Assembly: GCF_016863655.1 (NCBI RefSeq)
Contig: NZ_BOPH01000126.1
Span: forward strand, 1-64,000
DNA: 64,000 bases
Direction of reading: 5' to 3'
Origin: Virgisporangium ochraceum
Lineage (GTDB): Bacteria > Actinomycetota > Actinomycetes > Mycobacteriales > Micromonosporaceae
The position numbers and the translations under genes are program-made. Below, piece after piece: positions 49,841 to 57,109 of the stretch. The notes beneath the pieces were generated by a model. That model had not been told where the DNA came from. It made no database searches and saw only the letters and a program-made list of their open reading frames with translations. How positions within the stretch are numbered: position 1 is the first letter of the stretch; every line of letters begins with the position of its first letter.

Positions 49841-50497
49841 TCAGCCCCGGCCGGCCTCCGCGAGCGCGTCGCGGATCTTCTCCGCGGGTGCGGGGCCACC
49901 CGCGTACGGCACGCCGTACACCGGGGTGTCCGGCTGCTGCCGCCAGCTGTCGGCGAGAGAGCCGGTGTCGACGGCGTCGTAGCCGATCGCGTCGAGGAAC
50001 GCGACGACGGCCTCTTTCGCCCGCGCGTCGTCGGCGGCGACCGGCAGGGCGCTGCGGTCGGCCGCACCCGACGGACGGGCCAGCGATCCGAGCTGGGTCC
50101 AGTTGATGTTGTTGAAGACCTTCACCACCGCGGCGTCTCCGGCGAGGTGCTCCTGGAGCAGTGCGCTGCTCGTCGTGGATCCCGCGTCCAGCTCGGCGAT
50201 CCGGCCGTCGCGTTGCGGGTAGTAGTTGTTGGTGTCGAGCACCGGCTTGCCGGCGACCGCCGCGGCCGGCACCACCCGGTAGGCGTGCAGCGGGACGCTC
50301 AGCACCACGAGGTCACCCGCCTGCGCCGCCTCGGCGGGGGTCGCCGCCCGGGCCTTCGGGCCGAGGTCGGCCACGAGGTCCGCGAGCGTCTCCGGTCCGC
50401 GCGAGTTGCTGAGGACGACGTCGTAGCCGGCCGCGACGGCCAGCCGGGCGACGGTCCCGCCGATCTTTCCGCTTCCGATGAAACCAACAGTGGTCAT
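49841..50497 (-). CDS. NADP-binding reductase, F420-dependent NADP reductase-like fold
   Basis: A 218-residue protein with an N-terminal dinucleotide-binding motif VGFIGSGKIGGTVARLAV, followed by SNSRGPETLADL, which contacts the NADP phosphate in NADPH:F420 oxidoreductase-like and related proteins. VLDTNNYYPQRDG and VKVFNNINWTQL are further family blocks. It probably binds NADP(H); whether F420 or another compound is reduced cannot be told. ATG at 50497 was preferred over a longer reading because the family N-terminus fits. A CCGCCC-GGTT-GGGCGG hairpin overlaps its ribosome-binding region and may lower translation. Confidence 0.8.
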   Translation of the reverse strand: MTTVGFIGSGKIGGTVARLAVAAGYDVVLSNSRGPETLADLVADLGPKARAATPAEAAQAGDLVVLSVPLHAYRVVPAAAVAGKPVLDTNNYYPQRDGRIAELDAGSTTSSALLQEHLAGDAAVVKVFNNINWTQLGSLARPSGAADRSALPVAADDARAKEAVVAFLDAIGYDAVDTGSLADSWRQQPDTPVYGVPYAGGPAPAEKIRDALAEAGRG

Positions 50498-50548
50498 GTC
50501 CCGCCCAACCGGGCGGACCATCCCGGGATTCCTGGGGTGTTGCCGGCG

Positions 50549-52633
50549 TCACACCCGTTCGAGGACGAACAGGGCGCTCGCGTAGTCGCCGCGCAGCAGC
50601 GGGCGCAGCCCGTGCCGCATGAGGAACGCGCCGCCGTACGCGGTCCCGGAGTCGACGTCGCGGTAGCGGGCGTGCGGATCGAGCCCGCGCAGGCGCACCG
50701 GCGGGTCGCCGCCGTCCTGACGCACGGTGCGGGCGAACACGAACAGCGCCACCTGCGCGCCGTCGGCGGCCACGCAGCACACGGCGAAGCGCTCGTCGTG
50801 GCGCGCCGACCCGAGGCGGTACCGGTGACCCAGCTGCACGGTGTCGCGGATCTCCTTGTACCGGGCCACGTACCCGGCCGCCTCGGCGCGCTCCCCGGCC
50901 GGCCAGCGGCCGATCGTGCCGCCGATGCCGAGGAGCCCGGTCATCGCGACGTGGAACCGGAACCGCAGCGGTACCGGCCGGTGGCTGAGGTACCCGGGCG
51001 AGTCGGTGACCCAGCACGACATCGTCAGCGGCGAGTGGACGAGCGCGTAACCCTCCTGGATGGACAGTCGCTCCAGCGCGTCGGTGTTGTCCGACGGCCA
51101 CGACAGCTCGAACCGCGACAGGCTGGCGAGGTCGGCCCGTCCGCCGCCGGAGGCGCACGTCTCCAGCCACAGGTCCGGATGGGCGGCCCGGAGCCGGTCG
51201 ACGACCGACCGGAACCCGGCCTCGTGGTGGAACTGGCCGGCGCCGGTGGTGTCGGTGAGCGACCGGTTCAGGTCCCACTTGAGGAAGTCGACGCGGCCCT
51301 CGCGCACCAGCCGGTCGAGCGTCCCGAACGCCCAGTCCCGCACGTCGGTCCGGCCGAAGTCGAGGCCGTAGCTGTGCCGCACCGCGGCCGGGTCCCGGTC
51401 GGGCCAGCGCATGACCCGGTCGGGGTGCGCGCGGAACAGGTCGCTGTCGGGGGTGACCGCCTCGGGTTCGACCCACAGCCCGAAGCGCATGCCGAGCGCG
51501 TGCACCTCGTCGGCCAGCGCGGCGAGCCCGTGCGGGAGCTTGGCCGGGTCGGTGCGCCAGTCGCCGAGCCCGCCGGCGTCGTCGGCACGGTCGGCGAACC
51601 AGCCGTCGTCGACGACGAACAGCTCCACACCGAGGTCGTGCGTTCGCTTCGCCAGCGCCACCTGGTCGTCGTGACGCACGTCGAAGAACGTGGACTCCCA
51701 GGAGTTGCAGAGCACCGGCCGCACCCGCGTGGGCCGCGGCAGCACGAACCCGCGCTCGTACCGGTGCCAGCGCGCGGTGAGGTCGGCGTACCCGGCGGGG
51801 CCGTACACGCCCACCGTCTCCGGCAGGTCGAGCCGCTCCCCCGGCGCGAGCACGAGCCGCAGGTCGAAGTCGTTGAGGCCGGCGGTCACGTGCGTGTGGC
51901 CGTAGCCGGACAGCTCGGCGACGAGCTTCCACGAGCCACCGTGCGCGACGGCGATGCTCCAGATCTCGCCGTGCTCCTCCGACGACGACGGGCCGTCGAC
52001 CGCGAGCCACGGCTGGTGCGCGTGGCCGGGCACGCCCCGCCGCGACTCCAGCACCAGCTTGCCGACGGCGAGCACCTGCCGTCGGATGTGTGCCTCGCTC
52101 AGCCACACGTCGTCCCAGTACGACTGGCCGACCTCGGTCGGGGTGGCCGAGATGCGGACCGACACGTTCGCGGTCCGCTCGGGCGCGACCCCCTGCACGG
52201 TGACCGTCTGGAACGCCGTCGAGAACGTCGGGCTCACCGCCCGGGTGTCGAGCACGGTGTTCTCGAAGCTGGTGAACACGAGCGCCAGGATCGGCAGCGT
52301 ACCGCTGGCGCCCTTCACCTTCGCGGTCACCGTGTACGTCTTCCCGGGCACCGCCACCGCGCGCGGGCTGGTGACGGTCACCGTGCCGCCGCTCACGTTG
52401 GTGATCCGCAGCGAGCCCTTGCCGGAGGCGATGTTCGCGGCGGTCGCGATGATCGCGGTGCCGCCGACGTTGCCGTCCACGGCCCAGTCGGCCGGATGGG
52501 TCGACCGGTCGCCGACGTCGAACCCGCCGTTCGGCAGCAGGTTGCCGGTCTGACCGACCACTGTGGACGGTGGCGTCTGCCCGGTCGCGGAGCCCGCCAC
52601 CGCGGCGACGAGCGCGCCCACGGTGACGGTCAC
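50549..52633 (-). CDS. GH36 alpha-galactosidase with N-terminal carbohydrate-binding-like module; apparent frameshift in signal peptide
   Basis: A 694-residue reading frame. The GH36 (beta/alpha)8 domain is intact: nucleophile D454 in FLKWDLNRS, acid/base D515 in SWPSDNTDA, plus VDDGWF and WVEPE blocks. It removes alpha-galactosyl groups. The first ~190 residues of a normal GH36 N-terminal sandwich are replaced by a CBM4/9-like module (NLLPNGGFDVG ... QSYWDDVWLSE); family homology starts near residue 190 (GKLVLESRRG). The frame opens at a GTG without ribosome-binding site inside the hydrophobic core of a signal peptide. An ATG with perfect GGAGGG at 52662 is 29 nt upstream, one base out of frame, so one base seems to be missing. 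It may be a sequencing error or a real inactivating mutation. Confidence 0.8.
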   Translation of the reverse strand: MTVTVGALVAAVAGSATGQTPPSTVVGQTGNLLPNGGFDVGDRSTHPADWAVDGNVGGTAIIATAANIASGKGSLRITNVSGGTVTVTSPRAVAVPGKTYTVTAKVKGASGTLPILALVFTSFENTVLDTRAVSPTFSTAFQTVTVQGVAPERTANVSVRISATPTEVGQSYWDDVWLSEAHIRRQVLAVGKLVLESRRGVPGHAHQPWLAVDGPSSSEEHGEIWSIAVAHGGSWKLVAELSGYGHTHVTAGLNDFDLRLVLAPGERLDLPETVGVYGPAGYADLTARWHRYERGFVLPRPTRVRPVLCNSWESTFFDVRHDDQVALAKRTHDLGVELFVVDDGWFADRADDAGGLGDWRTDPAKLPHGLAALADEVHALGMRFGLWVEPEAVTPDSDLFRAHPDRVMRWPDRDPAAVRHSYGLDFGRTDVRDWAFGTLDRLVREGRVDFLKWDLNRSLTDTTGAGQFHHEAGFRSVVDRLRAAHPDLWLETCASGGGRADLASLSRFELSWPSDNTDALERLSIQEGYALVHSPLTMSCWVTDSPGYLSHRPVPLRFRFHVAMTGLLGIGGTIGRWPAGERAEAAGYVARYKEIRDTVQLGHRYRLGSARHDERFAVCCVAADGAQVALFVFARTVRQDGGDPPVRLRGLDPHARYRDVDSGTAYGGAFLMRHGLRPLLRGDYASALFVLERV

Positions 52634-52695
52634 GAGGAGAGGTCTGGTCTTTCGCGCTTCATGAGCCCTCCGAAGGAATCCGCCAGAGGCTCACG

Positions 52696-52724
52696 AAACT
52701 TGATGGAACACCGTTCCATGTCAA
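52696..52724 (-). promoter_or_regulatory. GH36 promoter with TGGAAC-N3-GTTCCA operator in the spacer
   Basis: On the minus strand TTGACA (52719-52724) is followed by a 17-bp spacer, 52703-52719, that is itself the palindrome ATGGAAC-GGT-GTTCCAT, then by a poor -10 (AAGTTT). A regulator on the palindrome would block the polymerase directly. The half-site resembles the TGGAA/TTCCA core of IclR-family operators, and an IclR gene lies at 62764. Confidence 0.65.
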
Positions 52725-52730
52725 GGAGGA

Positions 52731-54053
52731 TCAGACGACGTTGGTGGTGCGCAGCTCCTTCAGCACGTCACGGGCGGCCTCGAGGGTGCGGTCGATCTCC
52801 TCCGAGGTGTGCGCACCGCAGACGTGGTTGCGCTTGAGCGACATCGGCAGCATCAGGAAGCCGCGCCCGGTCATGCCACGGTGGAACGCCACGTACGCGG
52901 TGTCGTTGTTGCGCATGAGGTCGCGGTAGCCGAGCACCGGCGCCTTGCAGAAGTACAGCGCGAACACGCCGCCGAAGCCGGCCGGGGTCGCCTCGATGTC
53001 CAGCTCGGTGACGATGTCGGCGAGGCCCTGCCGCATCCGCTCGCCGAAGCCGTGCGTGCGCGTGTAGAAGTCCGGGTTCGACGCCAGGTGGTCGATGGTC
53101 GCCAGCGCCGCGGCGCAGCCGACCGGGTTGCCGTTGAACGTGCCGGCCATCAGCACGTCGCCGGTGCGGCCGTTGAAGTGCTCCATCAGGTCGCGCCGGC
53201 CGGCGACGCCGCCGATCGGGAACCCGTTGGCCATGCCCTTGCCGAACGTGGTGATGTCGGGGACGATCCCGAGCACCTCCTGGTAGCCGCCGAGCGCGTG
53301 CCGGAAGCCGGTGATCACCTCGTCGAACACCAGGATCGCGCCGCGTTCGGTGGTCACGTCACGCAGGCCCTGCGCGAAGTCCTTGGTCGGCACGAGCGCG
53401 CCGACGTTGTGCGGGATGGGTTCGAGGATGACCGCGGCGATGCGGTCGGGGTACCGGTCGAACAGCTCGACCACCGAGTCGAGGTCGTTGAACTCGGCGA
53501 TGAGTGTGGCGTCGACGGCCTGGTCGAGGATGCCCTTCGAGAGCGGGTCGCGCCCGTAGGCCTTGTCGGGGGCGGAGATGACGTTGCGGGCGACGGCGTC
53601 GTGCCAGCCGTGGAAGCCCCCCTGGAACTTGATGATGAGGTCCCGGTCGGTCACGGCGCGGGCCAGCCGGATCGCCTGGGCGGTGGCTTCGGACCCGCTC
53701 ATGGTGGCGATCATCTGCTCGGCCGACGGGATGATCTCGACGATCCGCTCGGCGAGTGCGACCTCGACCTCGGTGACCCCGATCCCGGTGAGGTCGACGC
53801 CGTCCATCGCCGCCCGCACGGCCTCGTTGACGACCGGGGCGTTGTGGCCGAGGAGGATCGCTCCGAACGCCGCGTGGTAGTCGAGGTACCGGCGCCCGTC
53901 CGCGTCGGTCACGTAGGCACCGTCGGCCGCCACGAACGCGTAGGGCTCACCGATGTATCGGGTGGAGGAGTTCACGCCACCGGGGATCACGCGCGCGGCG
54001 GCCGCCGCGATCGCCTGCCCACGCGGAGACCGCGGAGACTCAGGTGTTGGCAT
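52731..54053 (-). CDS. Class III aminotransferase, glutamate-1-semialdehyde aminomutase-like
   Basis: A 440-residue PLP enzyme of fold type I. PLP-lysine motif TTFGKGMANGFPIGG, cofactor Asp in FDEVITGFR, and the GSEATAQAIRLAR phosphate site are clear. N-terminal RVIPGGVNSSTRY and FHGWHD are shared with HemL-like proteins, but heme biosynthesis genes are absent, so it is a paralogue acting on another amino or keto substrate, probably in the sugar-acid pathway around it. Its start at 54053 follows TTGCCA-17-TTAGCG. A RidA gene at the window end could deal with the enamines such enzymes release. A frame extending further upstream is not coding. Confidence 0.85.
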   Translation of the reverse strand: MPTPESPRSPRGQAIAAAAARVIPGGVNSSTRYIGEPYAFVAADGAYVTDADGRRYLDYHAAFGAILLGHNAPVVNEAVRAAMDGVDLTGIGVTEVEVALAERIVEIIPSAEQMIATMSGSEATAQAIRLARAVTDRDLIIKFQGGFHGWHDAVARNVISAPDKAYGRDPLSKGILDQAVDATLIAEFNDLDSVVELFDRYPDRIAAVILEPIPHNVGALVPTKDFAQGLRDVTTERGAILVFDEVITGFRHALGGYQEVLGIVPDITTFGKGMANGFPIGGVAGRRDLMEHFNGRTGDVLMAGTFNGNPVGCAAALATIDHLASNPDFYTRTHGFGERMRQGLADIVTELDIEATPAGFGGVFALYFCKAPVLGYRDLMRNNDTAYVAFHRGMTGRGFLMLPMSLKRNHVCGAHTSEEIDRTLEAARDVLKELRTTNVV

Positions 54054-54084
54054 GGTGGCGACGCTAAAGCAGCGTGCGACAACA

Positions 54085-54099
54085 TGGCAAGATGTTCCA
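54085..54099. promoter_or_regulatory. Second TGGAAC-type operator
   Basis: TGGCAAGATGTTCCA (minus strand TGGAACATCTTGCCA) matches one half-site of the operator at 52703-52719 exactly and overlaps the -35 box (TTGCCA) of the aminotransferase gene. A wider inverted pair AACATGG/CCATGTT surrounds it. It lies in the divergent region shared with the oxidoreductase operon. Confidence 0.55.
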
Positions 54100-54138
54100 T
54101 GTTTTACGCATCCGCAATCTCCGGTCGCCGCGTTGACC

Positions 54139-54167
54139 TTGACATGGCGTGGTGACGACCACAGGAT
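54139..54167 (+). promoter_or_regulatory. Promoter of the oxidoreductase/FAH/ABC operon
   Basis: TTGACA (54139-54144) and CAGGAT (54162-54167) are 17 bp apart, and an ATG follows 7 nt later at 54175, so the message is predicted to be leaderless. The spacer contains the palindrome GTGGT-GACG-ACCAC, a possible operator. Confidence 0.65.
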
Positions 54168-54174
54168 GGCGGAC

Positions 54175-55200
54175 ATGGAACCCCGTTCCGTGCCGCAGCC
54201 GAAGCCCGCAGGCGTCCTCCTCGTGGGCGCCGGCTTCATCGCCGGCGCACACAGCGCGGCGATCGCCGCGAACCCGCGGGCCGAGCTGGTCGGCGTCGTC
54301 GACGCCGACGCGGGACGCGCCGCCGCGTTCGCGCGGTCGCAGGGTGGGATCCGGCACGGGTCCGACCTCGCGGAGGCGTTGCGGTGGGAGGGCGTCGACG
54401 CCGCGATCGTGTGCACCCCGAACGACACCCACGCCGCGGTCGGCGCGGCGGTGGCCGAGGCCGGGCGGCACCTGCTCATCGAGAAGCCGCTCGCCACCAC
54501 GGTCGCCGACGCGAAGGACCTGGAGCGCCGGTTCGCCGCCGCCGGGAAGGTCCTGTTCGCCGCGCACACCCACCGCGCCTACGACTACGGCCGCGCGGTC
54601 AAGGAGACCGTCGACGCCGGCACGATCGGTCGGCCGCTGCTGGTGCGGCTGGCGATCCTCGGCGGCTGGATCTGGACCGACTGGAGCGCCTGGGTCGCCG
54701 ACCCGGAGAGGTCCGGCGGGCACGCGCTGCACAACGGAGTGCACCTGCTCGACCTCGCCACGTGGTGGATCGGCGACGAACCGGTGGCGGTGCGCGCCCG
54801 CGGGCGCAAGGAGACCGCGACGGACCTCCGCATCTACGACTACCTCGAGATGGTGCTCACGTACGCCAACGGCGCCACCGCCATTTGTGAGATGAGCCGC
54901 GGCCACCGGCCCGCCACGCTGAGCCGGCGCGAGGTCCTCGTCGTCGGCACCGACGGTCAGCTCGACCAGGACTGGGACGGCGAGGCCGCGCTGCTGCAGG
55001 CCGAGGGCGGCACGGCGCTGGTGCCGGCCGCCGGCGGCGACGGGTTCGCCGCACAGCTCGCCGCGTGGCTCGACGCGATCGACGGTGCCCCACCGGCGAT
55101 GCCCGTCGCCGACGCGGTCCGCGCCGTCGCGATGGGCATCGCCGTGGAGACGTCGATCGCGACCGGCCAGCCGGTCGCTCTCTCGGGGGTGACCGCGTGA
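54175..55200 (+). CDS. Gfo/Idh/MocA-family oxidoreductase (first of two)
   Basis: A 341-residue NAD(P)-dependent oxidoreductase. Rossmann motif VLLVGAGFIAGAHSAAI, the EKPLATT motif with the catalytic Lys, and a C-terminal alpha/beta domain with GGHALHNGVHLLDLATWW (metal-free active-site His region). Related enzymes oxidise inositols, aldoses or glucosides. I chose the second ATG (54175) because it is 7 nt after the -10 box; the ATG at 54166 would lie inside the promoter. The stop overlaps the next start (GTGA). Confidence 0.85.
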   Translation: MEPRSVPQPKPAGVLLVGAGFIAGAHSAAIAANPRAELVGVVDADAGRAAAFARSQGGIRHGSDLAEALRWEGVDAAIVCTPNDTHAAVGAAVAEAGRHLLIEKPLATTVADAKDLERRFAAAGKVLFAAHTHRAYDYGRAVKETVDAGTIGRPLLVRLAILGGWIWTDWSAWVADPERSGGHALHNGVHLLDLATWWIGDEPVAVRARGRKETATDLRIYDYLEMVLTYANGATAICEMSRGHRPATLSRREVLVVGTDGQLDQDWDGEAALLQAEGGTALVPAAGGDGFAAQLAAWLDAIDGAPPAMPVADAVRAVAMGIAVETSIATGQPVALSGVTA

Positions 55201-56165
55201 GCACCGTCGTGTTGGTGGGGTTCGGCGGTATCGGGACGCAGGACCACCAGACGGACATGTACCTTCCCGCCTTCGCGAGGCACCCGGCCTTCACTCTGGT
55301 GGGGACCCTCGGATCGGCCGACCCTGGCGGTGCGGAGAAGGCCGCCAAGGCAGCGAGCGACCACGGGTTGCGCCACTTCACCGACCCGGCCGAGGCGTTC
55401 ACCGCGGCCGACGTCGTCTGCGTGGCCGCGCCGATCGGGCTGCGCGGCGGGATCGTCGCCGACGCGGTCCGCGCCGGGAAGCACGTGCTCGCCGACAAGC
55501 CCCTGTCGGCGAGCCTCACGGAGGCTCTCCGGATCCAGCGGCTCGCCGCCGAGCACGGGGTCGTTGTCGTTCCCGCGCACCACATCCGCCTCGGCGGGGC
55601 GCTGCGGTCGGCCCGCGCCGCGGTGCGGGCGGGGCGCGTGGGGCTGCCGTGGAACGTGCAGGCCGACTTCCTCGTCGCCGGCGGCGACCCGTCGCCGCTC
55701 GGCGAACTGGTGAACCTGGCGCTGTACCCGGTCGACGCGGTGTGCTCGATCCTCGGCCTCGACGTCACCCGGGTGTACGCGACCGGCGGCCCGGCGCTGG
55801 TGACGCTGATGCTCGACCATCCGCACGGGGTCACCAGCACCGTCGTGTGTGGACGGACGGGCACGCTGCACGGCCTCGCCCCCGCGGGCCTGGCGACCCA
55901 CCGGTACCGGGTCAGCGGCTCGCACGGCGTGCTGACCGTCGACGCCACGAAGCCGGCGCTGCGCGTACGCACCGCCGAGCGCCAGTCCACCGCCTGGACC
56001 GGTCCCGGCACCGTCGACGCGCTGCTCGACGTGCTCGCCGCCGGCATCCGCACCGGCCGGCCCGAGATCGGCGTGGCCGACGCCGTGCGGACCCTGCGGG
56101 TCATCGAGGCCGCGCAGCGGTCGATCGACACGGGTGCGCCCGTTCACCTGGAGGCTGATTCCTGA
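55197..56165 (+). CDS. Gfo/Idh/MocA-family oxidoreductase (second of two)
   Basis: A 322-residue protein, clearly different from the preceding one. It begins TVVLVGFGGIGTQDHQTDMYLPAF, an unusual extended dinucleotide motif, followed by VLADKPLSASL (DKP in place of EKP) and VPAHHIRLGGAL. The DKP keeps the catalytic Lys, so activity is possible. The C-terminal domain is shorter than usual. Coupled by GTGA to the first oxidoreductase and by TGATG to the FAH-family gene, which suggests consecutive steps of one sugar pathway. Substrate unknown. Confidence 0.82.
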   Translation: MSTVVLVGFGGIGTQDHQTDMYLPAFARHPAFTLVGTLGSADPGGAEKAAKAASDHGLRHFTDPAEAFTAADVVCVAAPIGLRGGIVADAVRAGKHVLADKPLSASLTEALRIQRLAAEHGVVVVPAHHIRLGGALRSARAAVRAGRVGLPWNVQADFLVAGGDPSPLGELVNLALYPVDAVCSILGLDVTRVYATGGPALVTLMLDHPHGVTSTVVCGRTGTLHGLAPAGLATHRYRVSGSHGVLTVDATKPALRVRTAERQSTAWTGPGTVDALLDVLAAGIRTGRPEIGVADAVRTLRVIEAAQRSIDTGAPVHLEADS

Positions 56166-57031
56166 TGCGACTCGTCAGCTACCGCCGCGACGGCGCGGTG
56201 CGGCACGGCCGCCTGGAGGGCGACGACACGGTCGTCGAGCTCGGCGGCGGCGACCTCGGTGTCCTCGTGGCGACCGTGTTCCCGCTGACCGCCGGCACCG
56301 CGCCCAAGGACACCGGGACGTACCCACTGTCCGATGTGGAGCTTCTGGCGCCCCTGTCACGCCCCGGCAAGCTGCTCGCGGTCGCGGCCAACTACCAGGA
56401 CCACGTGGTCGAGGGCGGTGGCCCGCCGCTCGACAAGTCGGTGATCACTCCGCGGCTGTTCCTCAAGCCGCCGACGTCGATCGTGGGCCCGGGTGCGGTC
56501 ATTCCGCTGCCCGACATCAGCGACCGGGTCGACTACGAGGCCGAGCTGTCGGTCGTCATCGGCGCCCGGACCCGCAACGTCCCCGTCGAGAACGCGCTGG
56601 ACGTCGTCACCGGGTACATGACGTCCAACGACGTGTCGGCCCGCGCGGTCGACTTCGGCAAGGTCACCCACTCCGCCAGCGACCGGGCGGTGTGGTTCTT
56701 CGAGTGGCTCGCCGGCAAGTGGTGCGACGGGTTCGCCCCGATCGGGCCGTGGCTGGTCACCGCCGACGAGGTCGGCGACCCGCAGACGTTGCCGGTCGAG
56801 CTCCAGGTGAACGGGGAGACCCGGCAGAACGGATCCACGAGGGACATGATCTTCCCGGTGGCGGAGCTGGTCTCGCACGCGTCCCGCGTCATGACGCTGG
56901 AACCCGGCGACATCATCATGACCGGTACGCCGTCCGGCGTCGGTGACGCCACCGGTCGGTACCTCAAGGCCGGCGACGCGGTGACGGTGACCGTCGGCAC
57001 GCTCGGCACGCTGCACAACACGGTGGCCTGA
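56165..57031 (+). CDS. FAH-family hydrolase (second of the window)
   Basis: A 288-residue fumarylacetoacetate hydrolase-fold protein. Blocks RPGKLLAVAANYQDHV, PRLFLKPPTSIVGPG, VDYEAELSVVIGARTRN (Glu metal ligands) and SNDVSARAVDFGK, and GTPSGVG near the end. Such enzymes cleave or decarboxylate acylpyruvate-like acids. It differs considerably from the fuconate-type protein at 24237. As third gene of the operon it probably performs the last, C-C cleaving step after the oxidoreductases. 79 bp separate it from the substrate-binding protein gene, without a terminator. Confidence 0.87.
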   Translation: MRLVSYRRDGAVRHGRLEGDDTVVELGGGDLGVLVATVFPLTAGTAPKDTGTYPLSDVELLAPLSRPGKLLAVAANYQDHVVEGGGPPLDKSVITPRLFLKPPTSIVGPGAVIPLPDISDRVDYEAELSVVIGARTRNVPVENALDVVTGYMTSNDVSARAVDFGKVTHSASDRAVWFFEWLAGKWCDGFAPIGPWLVTADEVGDPQTLPVELQVNGETRQNGSTRDMIFPVAELVSHASRVMTLEPGDIIMTGTPSGVGDATGRYLKAGDAVTVTVGTLGTLHNTVA

Positions 57032-57109
57032 GGCCGCAACGCTTTCCCCTCTCATCCCACATCCACTGGCTCACCAGGTCACCGCCTCACCAGAGAGGTC
57101 CCACCCATC

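Noticed and set aside
52731-54053. HemL (glutamate-1-semialdehyde aminomutase of heme synthesis)
   Set aside because: No other heme genes are near, and the context is sugar metabolism; a paralogue of different specificity is more likely.
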